Shown: positions 1-12,918, counted from the stretch's first letter. The stretch is DNA of 64,000 bases from Trifolium pratense (GCF_020283565.1 NC_060061.1:26015362-26079361), one strand, 5' to 3'. Numbers and translations are program-made. Notes: generated by a model not told the origin, from the sequence alone.

Positions 1-720
1 AAATTTCGGTTTATATAAACCGAAATATTGTGTTCCAAATTTTTTTCCAGCTTTCCTACATAAATTATGCATGAGACCCTCAACTTCCACAATTTATTTG
101 AAATACTAAACGATGTCCAATTTGAGTAAACGATCACTCGTTGGAAAGCTTAGGGTGTCAAGAATACAAATATAATTTTTGTTTTGAGGGTTAACTATCC
201 AATTGGTTCAGTTTGACCAAATAATGGGTACTGGTACAGAAACAGGGCATAAACTTTTCTCAAACTTGCAAGTAGATTTTATCATACTATACTTAATGAA
301 ATTTAACAATTCCGGTGTCAATATTGTAGTAAATTTTGTCTTCTTTACACTGGATTAAAAATAATTAGAATACGACTTATATTCAGAGATCTATGATAAA
401 TTTACCACAGGTATCTCTACAACATTTTGCAGAAACTTTTCTCAAACTTGTAGGTAGATTTGCTCATACTATACTTAATGAAATTTAACAATTCCGGTGT
501 CAATATTGTATTAAATTTTGTCTTCTTTACACTGGATTAAAAATCATTAGCATACGACTTATATTCAGAGAGATATGCTAAATTTACCACGGGTAGTTCT
601 ACACGAATTTTCACATAAATTTTTCTTCTTTTTGGGGGGTATATGTTATTTCGGTTTATATAAACCGAATTTTTTTTCCATGTTTAAAAACTTCGGTTCG
701 TAAAAACCGAAGTTTGTTAG
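1..720. repeat. Duplicated ~180-bp unit flanked by short palindromes
   Basis: A unit of about 175-180 bp occurs twice head to tail, at about 249-424 and 430-604, with scattered point differences. It is framed by a perfect palindrome, TTCGGTTTATATAAACCGAA, at about 5-24 and again near 651-670, and a related CTTCGGTT...AACCGAAG inverted pair lies near 690-714. This looks like part of a transposable element or its terminal region. The left end runs off the window, so I cannot classify it. No coding sequence is visible. Confidence 0.6.
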
Positions 721-1441
721 CAAAAATTTTTCAAACCGCAATGGGCAAAATTAGATTTTTGGGGGGTAGAAAAGAAATGAGGGGGGTCGGGAGAGAAAAG
801 TTCATAATATAGAGCATATTGGTAACGATTGAGTTCATAGTATCCTAATAAAAGCACGCGGTTCAAAATATAAATTCCGATCTATGCCCATGTGAAGGGC
901 AAAATTGGATTTTTGGAGATATGAGACCAACCTGAGGGGGCCTAAAGAGCAAAATTTATCATCATCATCACCATCATAAAAAGTAAAAACAGAGCAAGTG
1001 CACGTAGATCGTGATAAATTAGATACTTGTAATCCGGCCCAACACATCGTATGGTTCCCAGATACACCATAATATGTAGCTAATCACTAATTATTATTAC
1101 AATTAGTAAATCCTGATTGATTAACTTTATAGAGCAAAAACAAAACTGAGCAACAGATTTTTGCCAAACAGGACTAATTGAAGAAATACATGAAGTTGTG
1201 GTAAACCCAAAAGATAGAGACTTATTTTTGTCTTCAGAAAAGCTCATAATGAAAATAAAGCACCAAAAGACTCTAGCTGAAAGCTTGTTTTATACAAAAT
1301 CAAGTAAAACCAAACATTAATTTAGTCTATCCTCAGGGTTACCATACAGTTACCATACAGTAACAGCACCGAGAGAGTTTTGCTCAGTCGCCATTCCCGG
1401 TCAACCAAAATGCAACATCAAATACATCTTCATTGGCCAAG

Positions 1442-4400
1442 TCAATTATATGATTCACCTTTTCCATTTTGGTTGGAAGCAACATAATTGCAGATAACTT
1501 CGATGGCCAACTGATGAGCATTCTTGTTTTGAAGCTTAGCTAACCCATCCATTGCTTCGTATGTCTCTTTATCGGTAAAAAGCTTAAGGTTGTGGCGTGT
1601 TGTTTGTGGTACTACTGGACCTTCCCATTTCTCAATAAATTCTTTAAGCTTCTCAAATCCCTATAAACAGACAATGGTGTCATTTTGGACAAACACACCA
1701 TTCACTTTAACATTCATAATAATCATTTTAAATATTAATAAGCAAGTTAAAAAGAAGGCTCCAAGATGCAACAAAAAGTATAAAAGGCACAATTTACCAG
1801 TCGGGATGTGAAGTTGCCAAATGATTCTTTAGATTGACGCTTTTGCTTCCAATGATAAAACAATGGCTCCAAAACCTTTTCAAGGTCATGAAGCTTCACC
1901 TTGTCCATGAAAGTTCGAGCTAATGATGTTTGGTTACTGCTGCCTCCAAGCCAAACCTATATCGGGAGGAGGGAGAAAGAGAGAGGTGGTCAAGATGGAC
2001 TTTTAAAATTTTCTACTAAGCGTAAGTGGGTTGAACCAGTGATTAACAAACCTGATAGCTATTTGGGCCGTCACCAACCAGACCAAGTTCAGCCATATAA
2101 GGTCTAGCACAACCATTAGGGCAGCCAGTTATCCTTACAACTATGGATTCGCTATACTTCAGACCAACCTGAAATCAGAAGAGATAATTAGAAAGTTTCA
2201 TAAATAGTGATCTCTATCATATCAATAGTATCATTTACTTCAATACGAGACTTTTATCAGGCAGCAATACCTTCTCAAACATGGCTCGAATACGCTTAAG
2301 AATACTTGGTATCCCACGCTCAGCTTCAGTAATTGCCAGGGGACATAATGGGAAAGCTGGGCATGCCATTGCCGTTACGTTAAGGGGATCTACATATTTT
2401 GGTTGCTGTTCACAGCAAAACAAGGTATTATAGGCCTAATAATGAAAAATAAAACAATATACACTGCAAAACCGGAATAGTATAGAAGGGGAAAAGAAAA
2501 CTAAATAAAACAAACCATTAGCATGAAGGCAAGAAATTAACCAATGTTCAACCAAATATAATAAAGTAAATTTGTGTTAGAATATATGAAAGCATCTCGT
2601 AATATATTGATTGTATTAGGAGTAATATAGTATAACTTAGATTATCTCTTAAAATTGGTTTCCATAATTCCTTATGAATAAGCATCAGTCAAAATTGAGT
2701 GGAAAACATTCGCCATTATCCCCCATAAAAAATTGGTCATCGCAAAAGCAGCAATTAACAAGATTTATGAACACCTAAAAAATACAAATGGCTATCCCTG
2801 ACAAAATGGAATAGTCAATATAATGTGGGCATGTAACAATTAGAGTGTGTTTGGATGATGGATTCTAGAAATTCAAGGGATTTTAAATACTAGGCAATTC
2901 AATTGATTCAATTGAATTCCCTTGATTTTTAAATTCCAGTGTTTGGATAAAGTGTTGAAATTCCATCAATTGTAAAATTCTTTGTTTGGATAATGTAATT
3001 GAATTTCCTTCATTTAATTTTATTTATTTTAATAAAATCGACCATAAACCCAAAAATTGGCCGAAAAACCGAAAAAAATCGGCGGAAAAACCTAAAATCG
3101 ATCAAAAACCATAAATCGGCTGAAAAACCTAAAATCGACCAAAAGCCCTAAAACCGACTATAAACACTAAAATCGGCCGAAAACCCAACAAATCGGCAGA
3201 AAAACCTAAAATCGGCCAAAATTCCAAAAATCGACTATAAGCCCTAATATCGGCTGAAAATCCAAAAAATTGGTGGAAAAACCAAAAATCGACCGAAAAC
3301 CCAAAAAAATGGCCGAAAACCTAAAATCGTCGAAAATCCAAAAAATGGCAGAAAAACCTAAAATCAGCCAAAATCCAAAAAATCAACTATAAACCCTAAA
3401 ATCGGCCGGCAACCCGAAAAATCGGCAGAAAAACTTAAAATCGTCCAAAATTCCAAAAATCGGCTGAAAACCCAAAAAATCGGCCGAAAAACCAAAAATC
3501 GACCGACAACCCAAAAAATCGGCCGAAAACCTAAAATCGGGCGGCAACCCGAAAAATCGGCAGAAAAACCTAAAATCGGCCAAAATTCCAAAAAACGACT
3601 ATAAACCCTAAAATCGACCAAAAAACGAAAAATCGACCGAAAAACCAAAAAATCGACTATAAACCCTAATATCGGCCGAAAAATGGGTTTATAGTCAATT
3701 TTAGGTTTTTCGGCCGATTTTGGGGTTTATTGCCGATTTCAGGATTTTGGGTCGATTTTAGGTTTTCGGCCGAGTTTTTTGGGTTTAGGGACGATTTTAG
3801 ATTCTTCGGCCGATTTTTTGGATGTTGGCCGATTTTGGGTTCTCGGTCGATTTTTGGTTTTTCGGCCGATTTTTTGGATTTCGGCCGATTTTAGGGTTTA
3901 TATTTGATTTTTGGGATGTTGGCCGATTTTAAGTTTTTCTGCCGATTTTTCGGGTTACCGGCCGATTTTAAGGTTTATAGTTGATTTTTTGGATTTTGGC
4001 CGATTTTAGGTTTTTGGTCGATTTTTTGGGTTTTCGGTCGATTTTTGGTTTTTCGGCCGATTTTTTGGGTTTTCAGCCGATTTTAGGGTTTATAGTCGAT
4101 TTTTAAAATTTTCGCCGATTTTAGGTTTTTCTGCCGATTTTTCGGGTTGCCGACCGATTTTAGGGTTTATAGTCGATTTTTTTATTTTGGCCGATTTTAG
4201 GTTTTTCTGCCGATTTTGGGTTTTTGGTCGATTTTTGGTTTTTCGGCCGATTTTAGGGTTTATAGTCGATTTTTGGAATTTTTGCCGATTTTAGGTTTTT
4301 CTGCCGATTTTTCGGGTTGCCGCCCGATTTTAGGTTTTCGGCCGATTTTTTGGGTTTTCGGTCGATTTTTGGTTTTTCGGCCGATTTTTTAGGTTTTCAG

Positions 4401-7400
4401 CCGATTTTAGGGTTTATAGTCGATTTTTGGAATTTTGGACGATTTTAGGTTTTTCTGCGGATTTTTCGTGTTGCCGGCCGATTTTTTGGATTTTCGGCGA
4501 TTTTAGGTTTTCGGCCAATTTTTTGGGTTTTCGGTCGATTTTTGGTTTTTCGGCCGATTTTTTGGGTTTTTAGCCGATATTAGGGCTTATAGTCGATTTT
4601 TGGAATTTTGGCCGATTTTAGGTTTTTCTGCCGATTTTTTGGGTTTTCGGCCGATTTTAGAATTTATATTCGATTTTTAAGCTTTTGGCCGATTGTAGGT
4701 TATTTCTGCCGATTTTTTGAATTTTCGGCCGATTTAGCGTTTATCGTCGATTTTAGGTTTTTCGACTAATTTTAGATTTTACGATCAATTAGTAATTTTT
4801 AAAAGTTTATAGAGAAGAAGAAATTTCAAATTCTTTGGTTTTAGGTGTCATTTTGAAATTCTCTAAATTTAACTTGAACAAAATACTTCATAAATTTCCA
4901 TCATTTTGAAAATTCTTCAAATTTTCATCCAAACAATGAAATTCATCTCAAATCATTTGAATTCCCTCAAAACATTACTTTACCTCAAAAAATTCTCCCA
5001 TCCAAACACACTCTTAGGTGTTCTAAACCCAACATAGTGTGAAAGGATGAAACTACTAATTATGACCTCTAAATGACACATTGTAGAGTTAACATTAACA
5101 AACAATGTCAAATGTCAACTGAGCAAGGACAGGTAGATTCAATTCAACATTTTATTAACAAATAGTATAGCTTAACATAAACAATCAGGGCAAGGGTATA
5201 TAATCTATTAATCTGTAAGAATTAAGTTGTGAACATCTCACCAGCAGACCAGCCTGAGAAAGAATGGTTGTGATGGGGCGTTTCCATGCAGCACGAATAT
5301 CAGTCAATATAATGTTCTGATTTGGAGTTAACCTAACATTCAAATGATACTTCTCAATAACCTCCCTCAGTGCTGTTTTCATTTTTCCACCAATACGACC
5401 ATTGTCCACATGAAGCCCACAGTACAAACCGCCATCACCCTGGAAGATAAAATCTAGTTAGCCAACATTACATAAGGACTGGAGCTATAGTTTGGCCAAA
5501 TAAAGTATCACACCAAAGAATAAAATACCAGCGCCTTACTTAGCCGCATATAAAGGAGATATGGCTATATTTCTCTCGCATAGTCACACAGTGTGGGGTA
5601 AGCAAAATCTAAGAAGCACCCAAAAATCAGAACTAACTATTAGCTTCACTTAACTACTCAGCCAGATATTGTCTGTTTCTATGCTATGACTATCATACCT
5701 TTTCAGGTAAAACAGAACCAAAATAAGTGTACACATTTCAGGTGAGATGGCGTGCACGAAGATCCATTCTCATCATATCAGGCTATTAAATTCAGGAAAA
5801 AGACAATTCAGGAAAAAGACATCATACAAGTCAAAAGTCTATCTATCCAAAAACTTTCTCAACATGTGGAAGTCCGGGCAACTATGAATGGCATGCATCA
5901 ACAAACAATAATAGAGTTACCTACAAGAAAACATAAATACATTGATATTAATATATTATACACTTGTCTAGAGAATCAACCTGCTGATGCCATCCAAGAT
6001 AACTTTTGAATTCCCATTCCGGCAAGCTGCGGAAAGGTTCAAACTTCTTGCCATAATATTCCTCAACTACATTTCTGAACTTCTCTATTCCCCAAGAGTC
6101 GATCAGATATTTCATTCTACTATACTTGCGGTCATCTCTTCTCCCATTTTCTCGTTGTGTAACAACAATTGCTTTCACTGCATACAAAATATCCTCTTTT
6201 GGCACGTAACCCAATGGTTCAGCCAATCGGGGGAAAGTGGATTCCATCCTATGCGTTCTTCCCATCCCCCCACCAACCTGCAAAAATAATTACAAAATCC
6301 CAGTTAGACTGATGACAGAAAAGACTATAAACCAACCGTTATTTAAACTAATCTTACATATAAGTTGAATCCTTGAGGCTCTCCATTATCATCAGTAACA
6401 ACAACAACACCGATATCATTTGTGAGAATATCGACAGAGTTATCAGTCGGCACTGTAACTGCAATTTTGAATTTCCTCGGCAAGAACTGAGTTCCATAAA
6501 TGGGCTCAGGGGAATCAGTGAAGTTTGTACCGTGAGAATTGTCATTTCGTGCCTGAACTACCTCAGGCGATTCCGCTGACATAATTCTCTCCCCATCTAC
6601 CCAAACATCATAGTAAAAACCAGACTGAGGAGCCAAAAGTGCAGCAATATTCTCCGCAGTTTGTTGAGCAAATAGATAATCTTTCCTGAAAATGGGAGCA
6701 GCAGGAGCAAGCACATTTCTATTCAAATCCCCACAAGCACCGAGACTCGATCCCATATTTCTAATAATAGTAGCCATTACATGTTTAAGATCCTTCTTAA
6801 CAACACCATGAAGCTGAAACGTCTGTCTAGTAGTCAAACGAAGTGTCCCAATTCCAAATTGATCAGCAAGATCATCCATAGTCAAGTAAAGTTGATTTGA
6901 AACTTTACCACAAGGATTCTTAGTTCGTATCATAAACGAATAAGTCCTTGAACCACGTTCATCTCTATTATACTGTTGATAACTGCCATGAAACTTAATC
7001 AATTGTGTCGCGGCTTCGCTTAAATTAGGTGCATCATTTAACATATCCTCATTTAAAGGATATCTTATGAAATTACTTTGTTCTTTGAATATCTCAACTT
7101 TACTCCTCTTTTGTTCAGTTGCAGTTTCAGACTTTGCAGGCTACAAATAAATAATTCAAAAATAAAATCCATAAATTCAACTAAATTCAAATTCTAGCTA
7201 CCAACATGTAATTACATATTAATTATTCAAATAATATTTTTTTTAAAATAAAAATAAAATTATTGTAATTATAGACTATTCGAAAAGGAAAGTGAGAATA
7301 TGAACCGTGGAAACAGCACGTATGATGAGAGTGGAGGAGCGAGTGGAGGAAGGGATGGAGAGAGCATTGCGATTGAGAGAAGTGGCGGCGGATAAAGAGC

Positions 7401-7470
7401 TGAGGGTGTGGTAGGTAGGGATCTGAAGTTTGGGGTCTCTGAGCGCCGCTGATGAAAACGACGTCGTCAT
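1442..7470 (-). CDS. SIR: Ferredoxin-dependent sulfite reductase, chloroplastic (8 exons)
   Basis: The enzyme reduces sulfite to sulfide with electrons from ferredoxin in the plastid, using siroheme and a 4Fe-4S cluster. Exons on the minus strand: 7470-7306, 7140-6358, 6277-5981, 5439-5242, 2405-2271, 2168-2052, 1956-1798 and 1660-1442. All introns read GT-AG and every exon is a multiple of 3, giving 690 residues against about 685 in the pea enzyme as I recall it. Residues 1 to about 50 are Ser/Thr-rich, like a transit peptide, and end near RAVST. Cluster ligands are visible as [11 protein letters not shown] (Cys496, Cys502) and [10 protein letters not shown] (Cys542, Cys546). The start was chosen because MTTSF begins the known plant proteins; the in-frame upstream Met at 7554 would add a non-homologous Gln/Asn-rich stretch. 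The gene looks intact. Its fourth intron (2406-5241) is inflated to 2.8 kb by a transposon. Function is assigned by family similarity; no frameshift or stop was found. Confidence 0.96.
2843..5013. mobile_element. PIF/Harbinger-type non-autonomous element in SIR intron 4
   Basis: The left end GAGTGTGTTTGG (2843-2854) is matched by its reverse complement at 5002-5013. The element is flanked by the 3-bp duplication TTA at 2840-2842 and 5014-5016. A TTA/TAA target duplication and a GTGTTTGG-type terminus are typical of PIF/Harbinger (Tourist-like) elements. It has no transposase. Subterminal regions (2860-3030 and 4800-5000) are AT-rich with several AATTCAAG/CTTGAATT-like words. The core is the inverted array described separately. 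It lies wholly between splice sites, so the mRNA should be unaffected if the intron is removed. Confidence 0.8.
3035..4795. repeat. Inverted array of short CGGCCGATTTT-type repeats
   Basis: From about 3035 to 3684 the sequence is a run of units such as AAAATCGGCCGAAAACC. From about 3690 to 4795 it is the reverse complement, GGTTTTCGGCCGATTTT. The two arms (about 0.65 and 1.1 kb) meet near 3684. Basic units are about 17-22 bp. In the right arm a longer period is marked by TTTATAGTCGATTTTT recurring at roughly 80-180 bp. Open frames inside it, rich in [11 protein letters not shown] repeats, are by-products of the array. Confidence 0.85.
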
Positions 7471-10102
7471 GAGGTAGAGAGAAAGAGGGTTTTGGTTTTG
7501 GTTTTGGTTTTGGCTGCGTTGGTTCTGAGTCTGAGAGTGAAAATGAACGAACACAGTGAGTGAGTGCTATAGATGCTTTCTGCAACCGAATAATTTTATC
7601 TGTATTAATAATAATAATCAAATTCAATTGAATTGGTACCACAACGCAACTTTATAGTAGTGAATTTTGATATAAAAAAAGTTTATAGAAGTGAAATGAA
7701 AATTGGAGTGTTAGATTGATTGAGTGAAAGGGCGAAGGCAAAGTTGGATTTGTTTGTTGTGTTGTGCGTGTGGGTGCGAAGTCACGTGGCTACCACGGGA
7801 GCATATTAAAGTGAGTGCTGTAATATTAATATTCGGTTATTGACGTACGCGCTCACGCATCACGCTCTTCCTTTCCTTTTGTTTTCTGCTAAAGCTTGAA
7901 AACGCTTTTTGGATTTTTTATATAAAGTTCATTGAAATTAATTTTCTACCTTGCGTTACTGGTGAGTCAAAAAAGGAATATCATTATTAAGATTAAATAT
8001 TCGTCTATACAAAAAAGAGGAATAGTATAATATATCAACAAAAAAAAAGGAATTTTATTTACCACTATGTTTTAGAATCTCTATTTGAGACCGGTCCTCT
8101 TTTATAAAAAAAAGAAAATTTTTGTTCGAAACTAACTCAATTTTACAAAAGTAATATATAAGATGAGAATTATTTTAATTTATTAACAGATTTTCAAGTT
8201 ATATTTAATTTAATGTGAGATTTTTTCCACATGCTTCTCTCGCTTTTAAAAATGGACATAGAAGCATGTTCAAGTGATTTAGTAAAAATTAAAGAATCAT
8301 GCTAACCGATATTCCGAAGTATTGGTTAAGGAAAAAAAAGTTTTAAATTGAAAATATTTTTTTTTAGATTTTTGAATAATTGGCTATACAAGCTTCAATA
8401 TCATATTACTATATTTATTTTCTTAAAAAGTATTCCGGGGACACTGTTTATATTTTCCAAAGTTTAGTATTTTCCAAAATTTAATAGTAGTTGATAACTT
8501 AACAGATTTTTAATACACCCTAATAGAATTTAATAGTTGATAACTTAATAGAATTGTGAGTTAGATTTAATTTAATCTGACAAAATTAATTTATAAGGTA
8601 AAAAGTATCTCTATTTATAAATTCAAGTTCACTTATATTTTAAGTAATTAAGTAAAATGAAAAAACTAAATGAGTTGTTTGTTGATGTTGCAAATTAATT
8701 AATTTAAAAAATACTCTGATGTATAAAGATGGAAAACAAACTAATTTAATTTGAGACTTTCCGGAAAGCATAAATAATAATTTATTTATTTATTTTAGAA
8801 AACATTGTGAATTCATAGAGGAGGAGACTCACGAACCTGGACGGAATCTTGGACAATGCGGTTTGTTCACACTCAAAATAACTACTACTATTGTAAACAA
8901 AAAAAAAAATAACTACTACTATAAATAAATTAAAAAAATTACTATAAATATCTTCAGAAAAGAAAAGAAAAAGAAATTACTATATTGTGGATTTAATTCA
9001 TGTATATTGTGGATTTAAAAAATAATTATCCATTTATTTCACAATAATTAATTTATTTGTAAAACAAAATTTCCTAATACAACCATCACTTTTTATCAAC
9101 GATAAATTGATATAAATTTTGTTTGGTAAAAAATAGAAGATAACCAATAAGTTAGTTTATAGCGGGTGAACTTATAGCGAATAAGTTAGCTGATTGAATT
9201 TGTAGTATTTGATAAAATTAATTAGCGCTTGAATTAGCTTATAAGTATGCAAGGACATAAAAAATATTTAATTAATATTCAATTTTTTTCAAGTAAGATG
9301 ATAGAGATAATATTGAAAGAAAAATATAACCTATAATCTCATAAACTACTTGAATTAGCGTTTGAAAAATAAGCTATAAGCTAGTAAAATAAATTATAAG
9401 TTCTTTTTGATAAATTGTTACCAAATTGAGTTTTGTTAATCAAATGAACTTATAACTTATAAGTTATTACATCATCTCCAATGGAGTAGTACCTGTTAGG
9501 TATTTATGGTACTTATTAGGTACTACCATTGGAGTACCACCGATTTGAGTACCTATTAGGTACCACTTCTAAAATAAAAACCATCTCTATTATCTTGGAC
9601 CCACTTTATTTTTCATTAAAATATTATTTTCACGGGACCCGCTTTATTTTATATATATTCAATTTGAATTAATGGATATTTACACAAAAACAAAAAAAAA
9701 AATTGTACATCACAAAAGCACAATTTTTGAATAGGCGAGCTCATCTTCGACTTCAACATGATTTTGTCGAGCATATTTCGCAACATTTTGGGCATGATGA
9801 TCAACAAAATTAATTGTTTTTAAAATTATATAATGTTATTTTCAATTATTTTTTAATTATGTAATTTTTAAAATTTGGCAATATTCTTTTAAATTAAATT
9901 TCGAGTTTTAATTATTTTTTCGAATTATAAAAAAAATAGTAGATACTAATTTTGTCATTTTAGCATTCAATCAATTTATATTATAAAATAGATAATAAAA
10001 TGATAAGTTATTGTAATGATGTGTAGTTATTGATGAAACTCATTTTAAAACTTTTTAAGAAGTGCTAGGTTGGAGGGGTTGAGTAGCTATTAAGTACTAT
10101 TA
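7471..10102. other. SIR upstream region and AT-rich spacer
   Basis: The first ~500 bp upstream of the SIR start codon should hold its 5' leader and promoter. Beyond about 7950 the sequence is AT-rich with no supported gene. Around 9115-9435 words such as TTATAGCTTATAAG and GTTTGGTAA/TTACCAAAT sit in inverted order, suggesting an old MITE. At 9475-9560 CTCCAATGGAG and GGTACT/AGTACC words recur. Neither could be delimited with confidence. Confidence 0.5.
7783..7788. promoter_or_regulatory. G-box (CACGTG) upstream of SIR
   Basis: A palindromic CACGTG core lies about 313 bp upstream of the SIR start codon, in the context GTCACGTGGC. This is the classical binding site of plant bZIP and bHLH factors. 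The position fits a proximal promoter element, but its use is inferred. Confidence 0.4.
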
Positions 10103-10118
10103 TCTACTATATAAGAAA
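10103..10118 (+). mobile_element. Helitron-type 5' terminus (outer element)
   Basis: TCTACTATATAAGAAA, preceded by A, is identical over 16 bases to the start of the Helitron at 21822. Helitrons begin with TC and insert between A and T. The matching 3' end may be the degenerate hairpin terminus at 35196-35221. If so, this outer element spans 10103-35221 with the gypsy element, the TIR-NBS fragment and the inner Helitron nested in it. The flanking 10119-10675 and 19642-20120 sequence is AT-rich with repeated TTTTTATCTACAAATCC words and has no gene. Confidence 0.5.
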
Positions 10119-10675
10119 AGAAGATACTAATGAAATTCCTAATTTGCCCCTTTTTCATTTTTTGACACATAATCAATTCAGGGTTATTTTTTGTCTTTAT
10201 CAAAAAAAGTTAGTAGAAAAATGCTAAAAAAATTTCTCAGTAAGATTCGAACCCTTAACCTTTTAGTTACACTTCTTATTAAATTTACCACTAAGTCATA
10301 TGAATTAATTTGTTATATTTTTGGAACCAACATATAATCAATATGAGTTAAATGACCAATTGTAACCACAAAACTCGACTATATTTGTTATACATATGAA
10401 TTTATTTGTCACATCTCCCACTTTTTTTTTTCTTCTTTTTATCTAAAAACTCCCACAATTTTTTTTCTTTTTATCTACAAATCCAATTTTTTGTATGTAA
10501 ACCAAATTCATATTACCTCACTTTATACAAATTCAATTTATTTATTAAATAAAAATCAATTATTAACTAGACATCGATATATCCTATACATATTTATTAA
10601 TTGGGCATCGACCATCTGCCACGTTTTTTTTAATATAGGTAGATTACACATTTCTTTTTTTTTTCTTTTTATATA

Positions 10676-12914
10676 TGTAACGACCCATTTTTCGTATTCG
10701 TATATTTTATTAAATGTTATTTTATTTATTAATTGGCTTTTATTATTTTAGTGAGCGACGAATAATTATTTAGCCGATCGTAAGTTATTAGGCGCGAGAA
10801 CCTTGTTTTGGGCTTAAAGGGGCGTGAGAGGCATGGGCCTAAGCCATTTGGGCTTGGTTCATGACATGAGAAGTAGTATAAGTAGCAAGTCAAACATATG
10901 AATAGTATCATAAATTCATTTCTTTGAGTTTGAGTGAGTAGAAGCAAGATAGAGCAAGAGCTAGGGTTTTGGCTAAGAGAAAGCTTGAGCAAGAGAAGGC
11001 TTGGATCATCATCTTTGCTTAAGGTAAGAGATTAGAATTCATGATTCTTGAGTGGTAAGGAGAGGGGAGATTGTCTATGTCTCCGTTCCCGAACTCTCCC
11101 ACTCAATTTCTTTTAGATTTTGATTAAGCTTTTGTATGTGAGTATGATGTTCTTCATCATCACTTTGTATGTGTTAATCACTAGTTTGATTTCATGAAAA
11201 ATATGTATGTGTTTGGATCATTTTTGGAAAGTTTATGAAAGTTGCTTAAAACTCAAGTAATTGCCATGATTTTGATTGTTAGAGGTATTTGGATGTTTGG
11301 AAGGGATGATTAATGTTCCTTGATACCATATATGTTTGGAATGGCTGTTTATATGAATTTATAACATGTTTGAATGAATTTTTGAGTTGATTTGAGGTTA
11401 AACCGCCTTAGATAACTCAAGAACAGATATTCTGTTCTGGTGTGGTTCGCTAAGCGACCAGGAGTTCGTTGTAGCGAACAGGTTCGCTGAAGCTCGCCAA
11501 TGCTCGCCATGAGCAGGTGACTTCCGGGTGAGGTTCGCGTAGGCTCGCTAAGCCTTCGCTCAGCGAATAGTTCGTTGAAGCTCGCCAATGCTCGCCATGA
11601 GCAGGTTACTTCCTGGAACGTGGTTCGCTATGTCTCGCTAAGGCTTCGCTTAGCGAAGGCCTCTGTGACAGCAATTCTTGTTGATGTTTGTAAGTGTGAT
11701 TAGGCACTTGTAACATGGTTTAAGGGTATCCTTACATGATTGTTGATACATGTTGATACTGTTAATGCTTATTGTTAATCGTTATATGATTGATAAACGT
11801 GTATGCAATAAGTGTAGCTTAAAGTGAGCAATGTTATGTTTTGGCATTAATTTGCAATGTTAAGTGAATGTGTTAGGATTGTGTTCCCGCATTCATAAAA
11901 GTGTAGCTTCGAGCTAGAGAATATCATATGGTTGATATGTGTATGCATACATGCATTCATGATAGTATGTGAACATTGAAAACTTGGGTTCCAATAACGA
12001 AAATGGATTATGTGTCCATAATGAAGCCGAGGATCGGATTAGATGAATCCATGAGTCCAGAGCTGCTATCCAACAGGATATAAAACTGTTTTGGCTTATC
12101 CAAGGGAGATAAGATGGTTCGGTAAGTTCCGACATATCCAGCATGATATAAAACTGTTCTTGGTCCACCGTTGGTGAGACATCTTGGTACCACATGCATT
12201 TAGTTATGTCTAGGGATGGCATGACAGTGAATTAATTGGCATTAGATACCTTAGGGTAAATGCGCATATATTTGATAAATGGTACGTGACATTATTTGGT
12301 TGAATTGTGTTGAACTTTATTAAATGATAATCGTTTAGTGCGATGTTTTGGCGTGAGTTAGAATATGTATGATGTAGTTCGAAAGTGTAAGGTCTTTCTT
12401 ATGCTCGTATGATATGCGATTATGTTTTCTAACTCTCTGCTTTGTGTTATTTGCTGGACCTTTGGGGGTTCAGATATTCAGGCTGAGGATTGTGCCGACG
12501 TTTAGACTGCTGTTCTAGCGTGGTGTTGAAGTACCTTTTGGTGAGGAGACTTAGCATAGATTACTCCTCTTAGTACTAGCTTTTGACTAGAGTTTGTAAA
12601 TAGTGAATGCTCTGGTAATGTAACATCGAGTTGGGGATTACGCTTGGATTTCATCGTATATCGGTGTTACCTTTTTGTTATGCTAGTTCTTGTATAAGTG
12701 ACATCCTTAGGGATGAATATGGCTTATGTATATATATATGTATATATATGCATGCTTGGTTTGATTGGAATCCGCTGTTGCTTTTCATGTTAAATTTCAT
12801 GATGCTCTGTGTGTATGCTTGTGTTTTAATTACCGCGTGGCACTCTGCCTTTACACTTGTTGAAAAGTTTTTTAAAATTACGTTTTTAAGGGTAGTATGG
12901 GTTAGGGTGTTACA
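10676..12914 (+). repeat. Left LTR of the gypsy element
   Basis: 2239 bp, TG...CA ends. At 11445-11665 it contains a cluster of short palindromes built on TTCGCT...AGCGAA, and a ~90-bp stretch holding GAAGCTCGCCAATGCTCGCC occurs twice (about 11490 and 11578). Short open frames here recur exactly in the right LTR and are not genes. Confidence 0.95.
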
Positions 12915-12918
12915 ATAG

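Noticed and set aside
3364..3648. Open frames rich in [11 protein letters not shown] repeats on the minus strand
   Set aside because: They are read from the short-repeat array in SIR intron 4. Several frames are open at once and no domain is present.
3890..4600. TTTAGGG words suggesting interstitial telomere sequence
   Set aside because: They occur only as part of the longer GATTTTAGGGTTTATAG unit and are never tandem TTTAGGG repeats.
3035..4795. CRISPR-like regular repeats
   Set aside because: Units are degenerate, contiguous and inverted about a centre, with no unique spacers, and the DNA is from a plant.
10729..12918. Small ORFs of 60-102 codons in the gypsy LTR
   Set aside because: Nearly all reappear in the second LTR, and they match no protein family.
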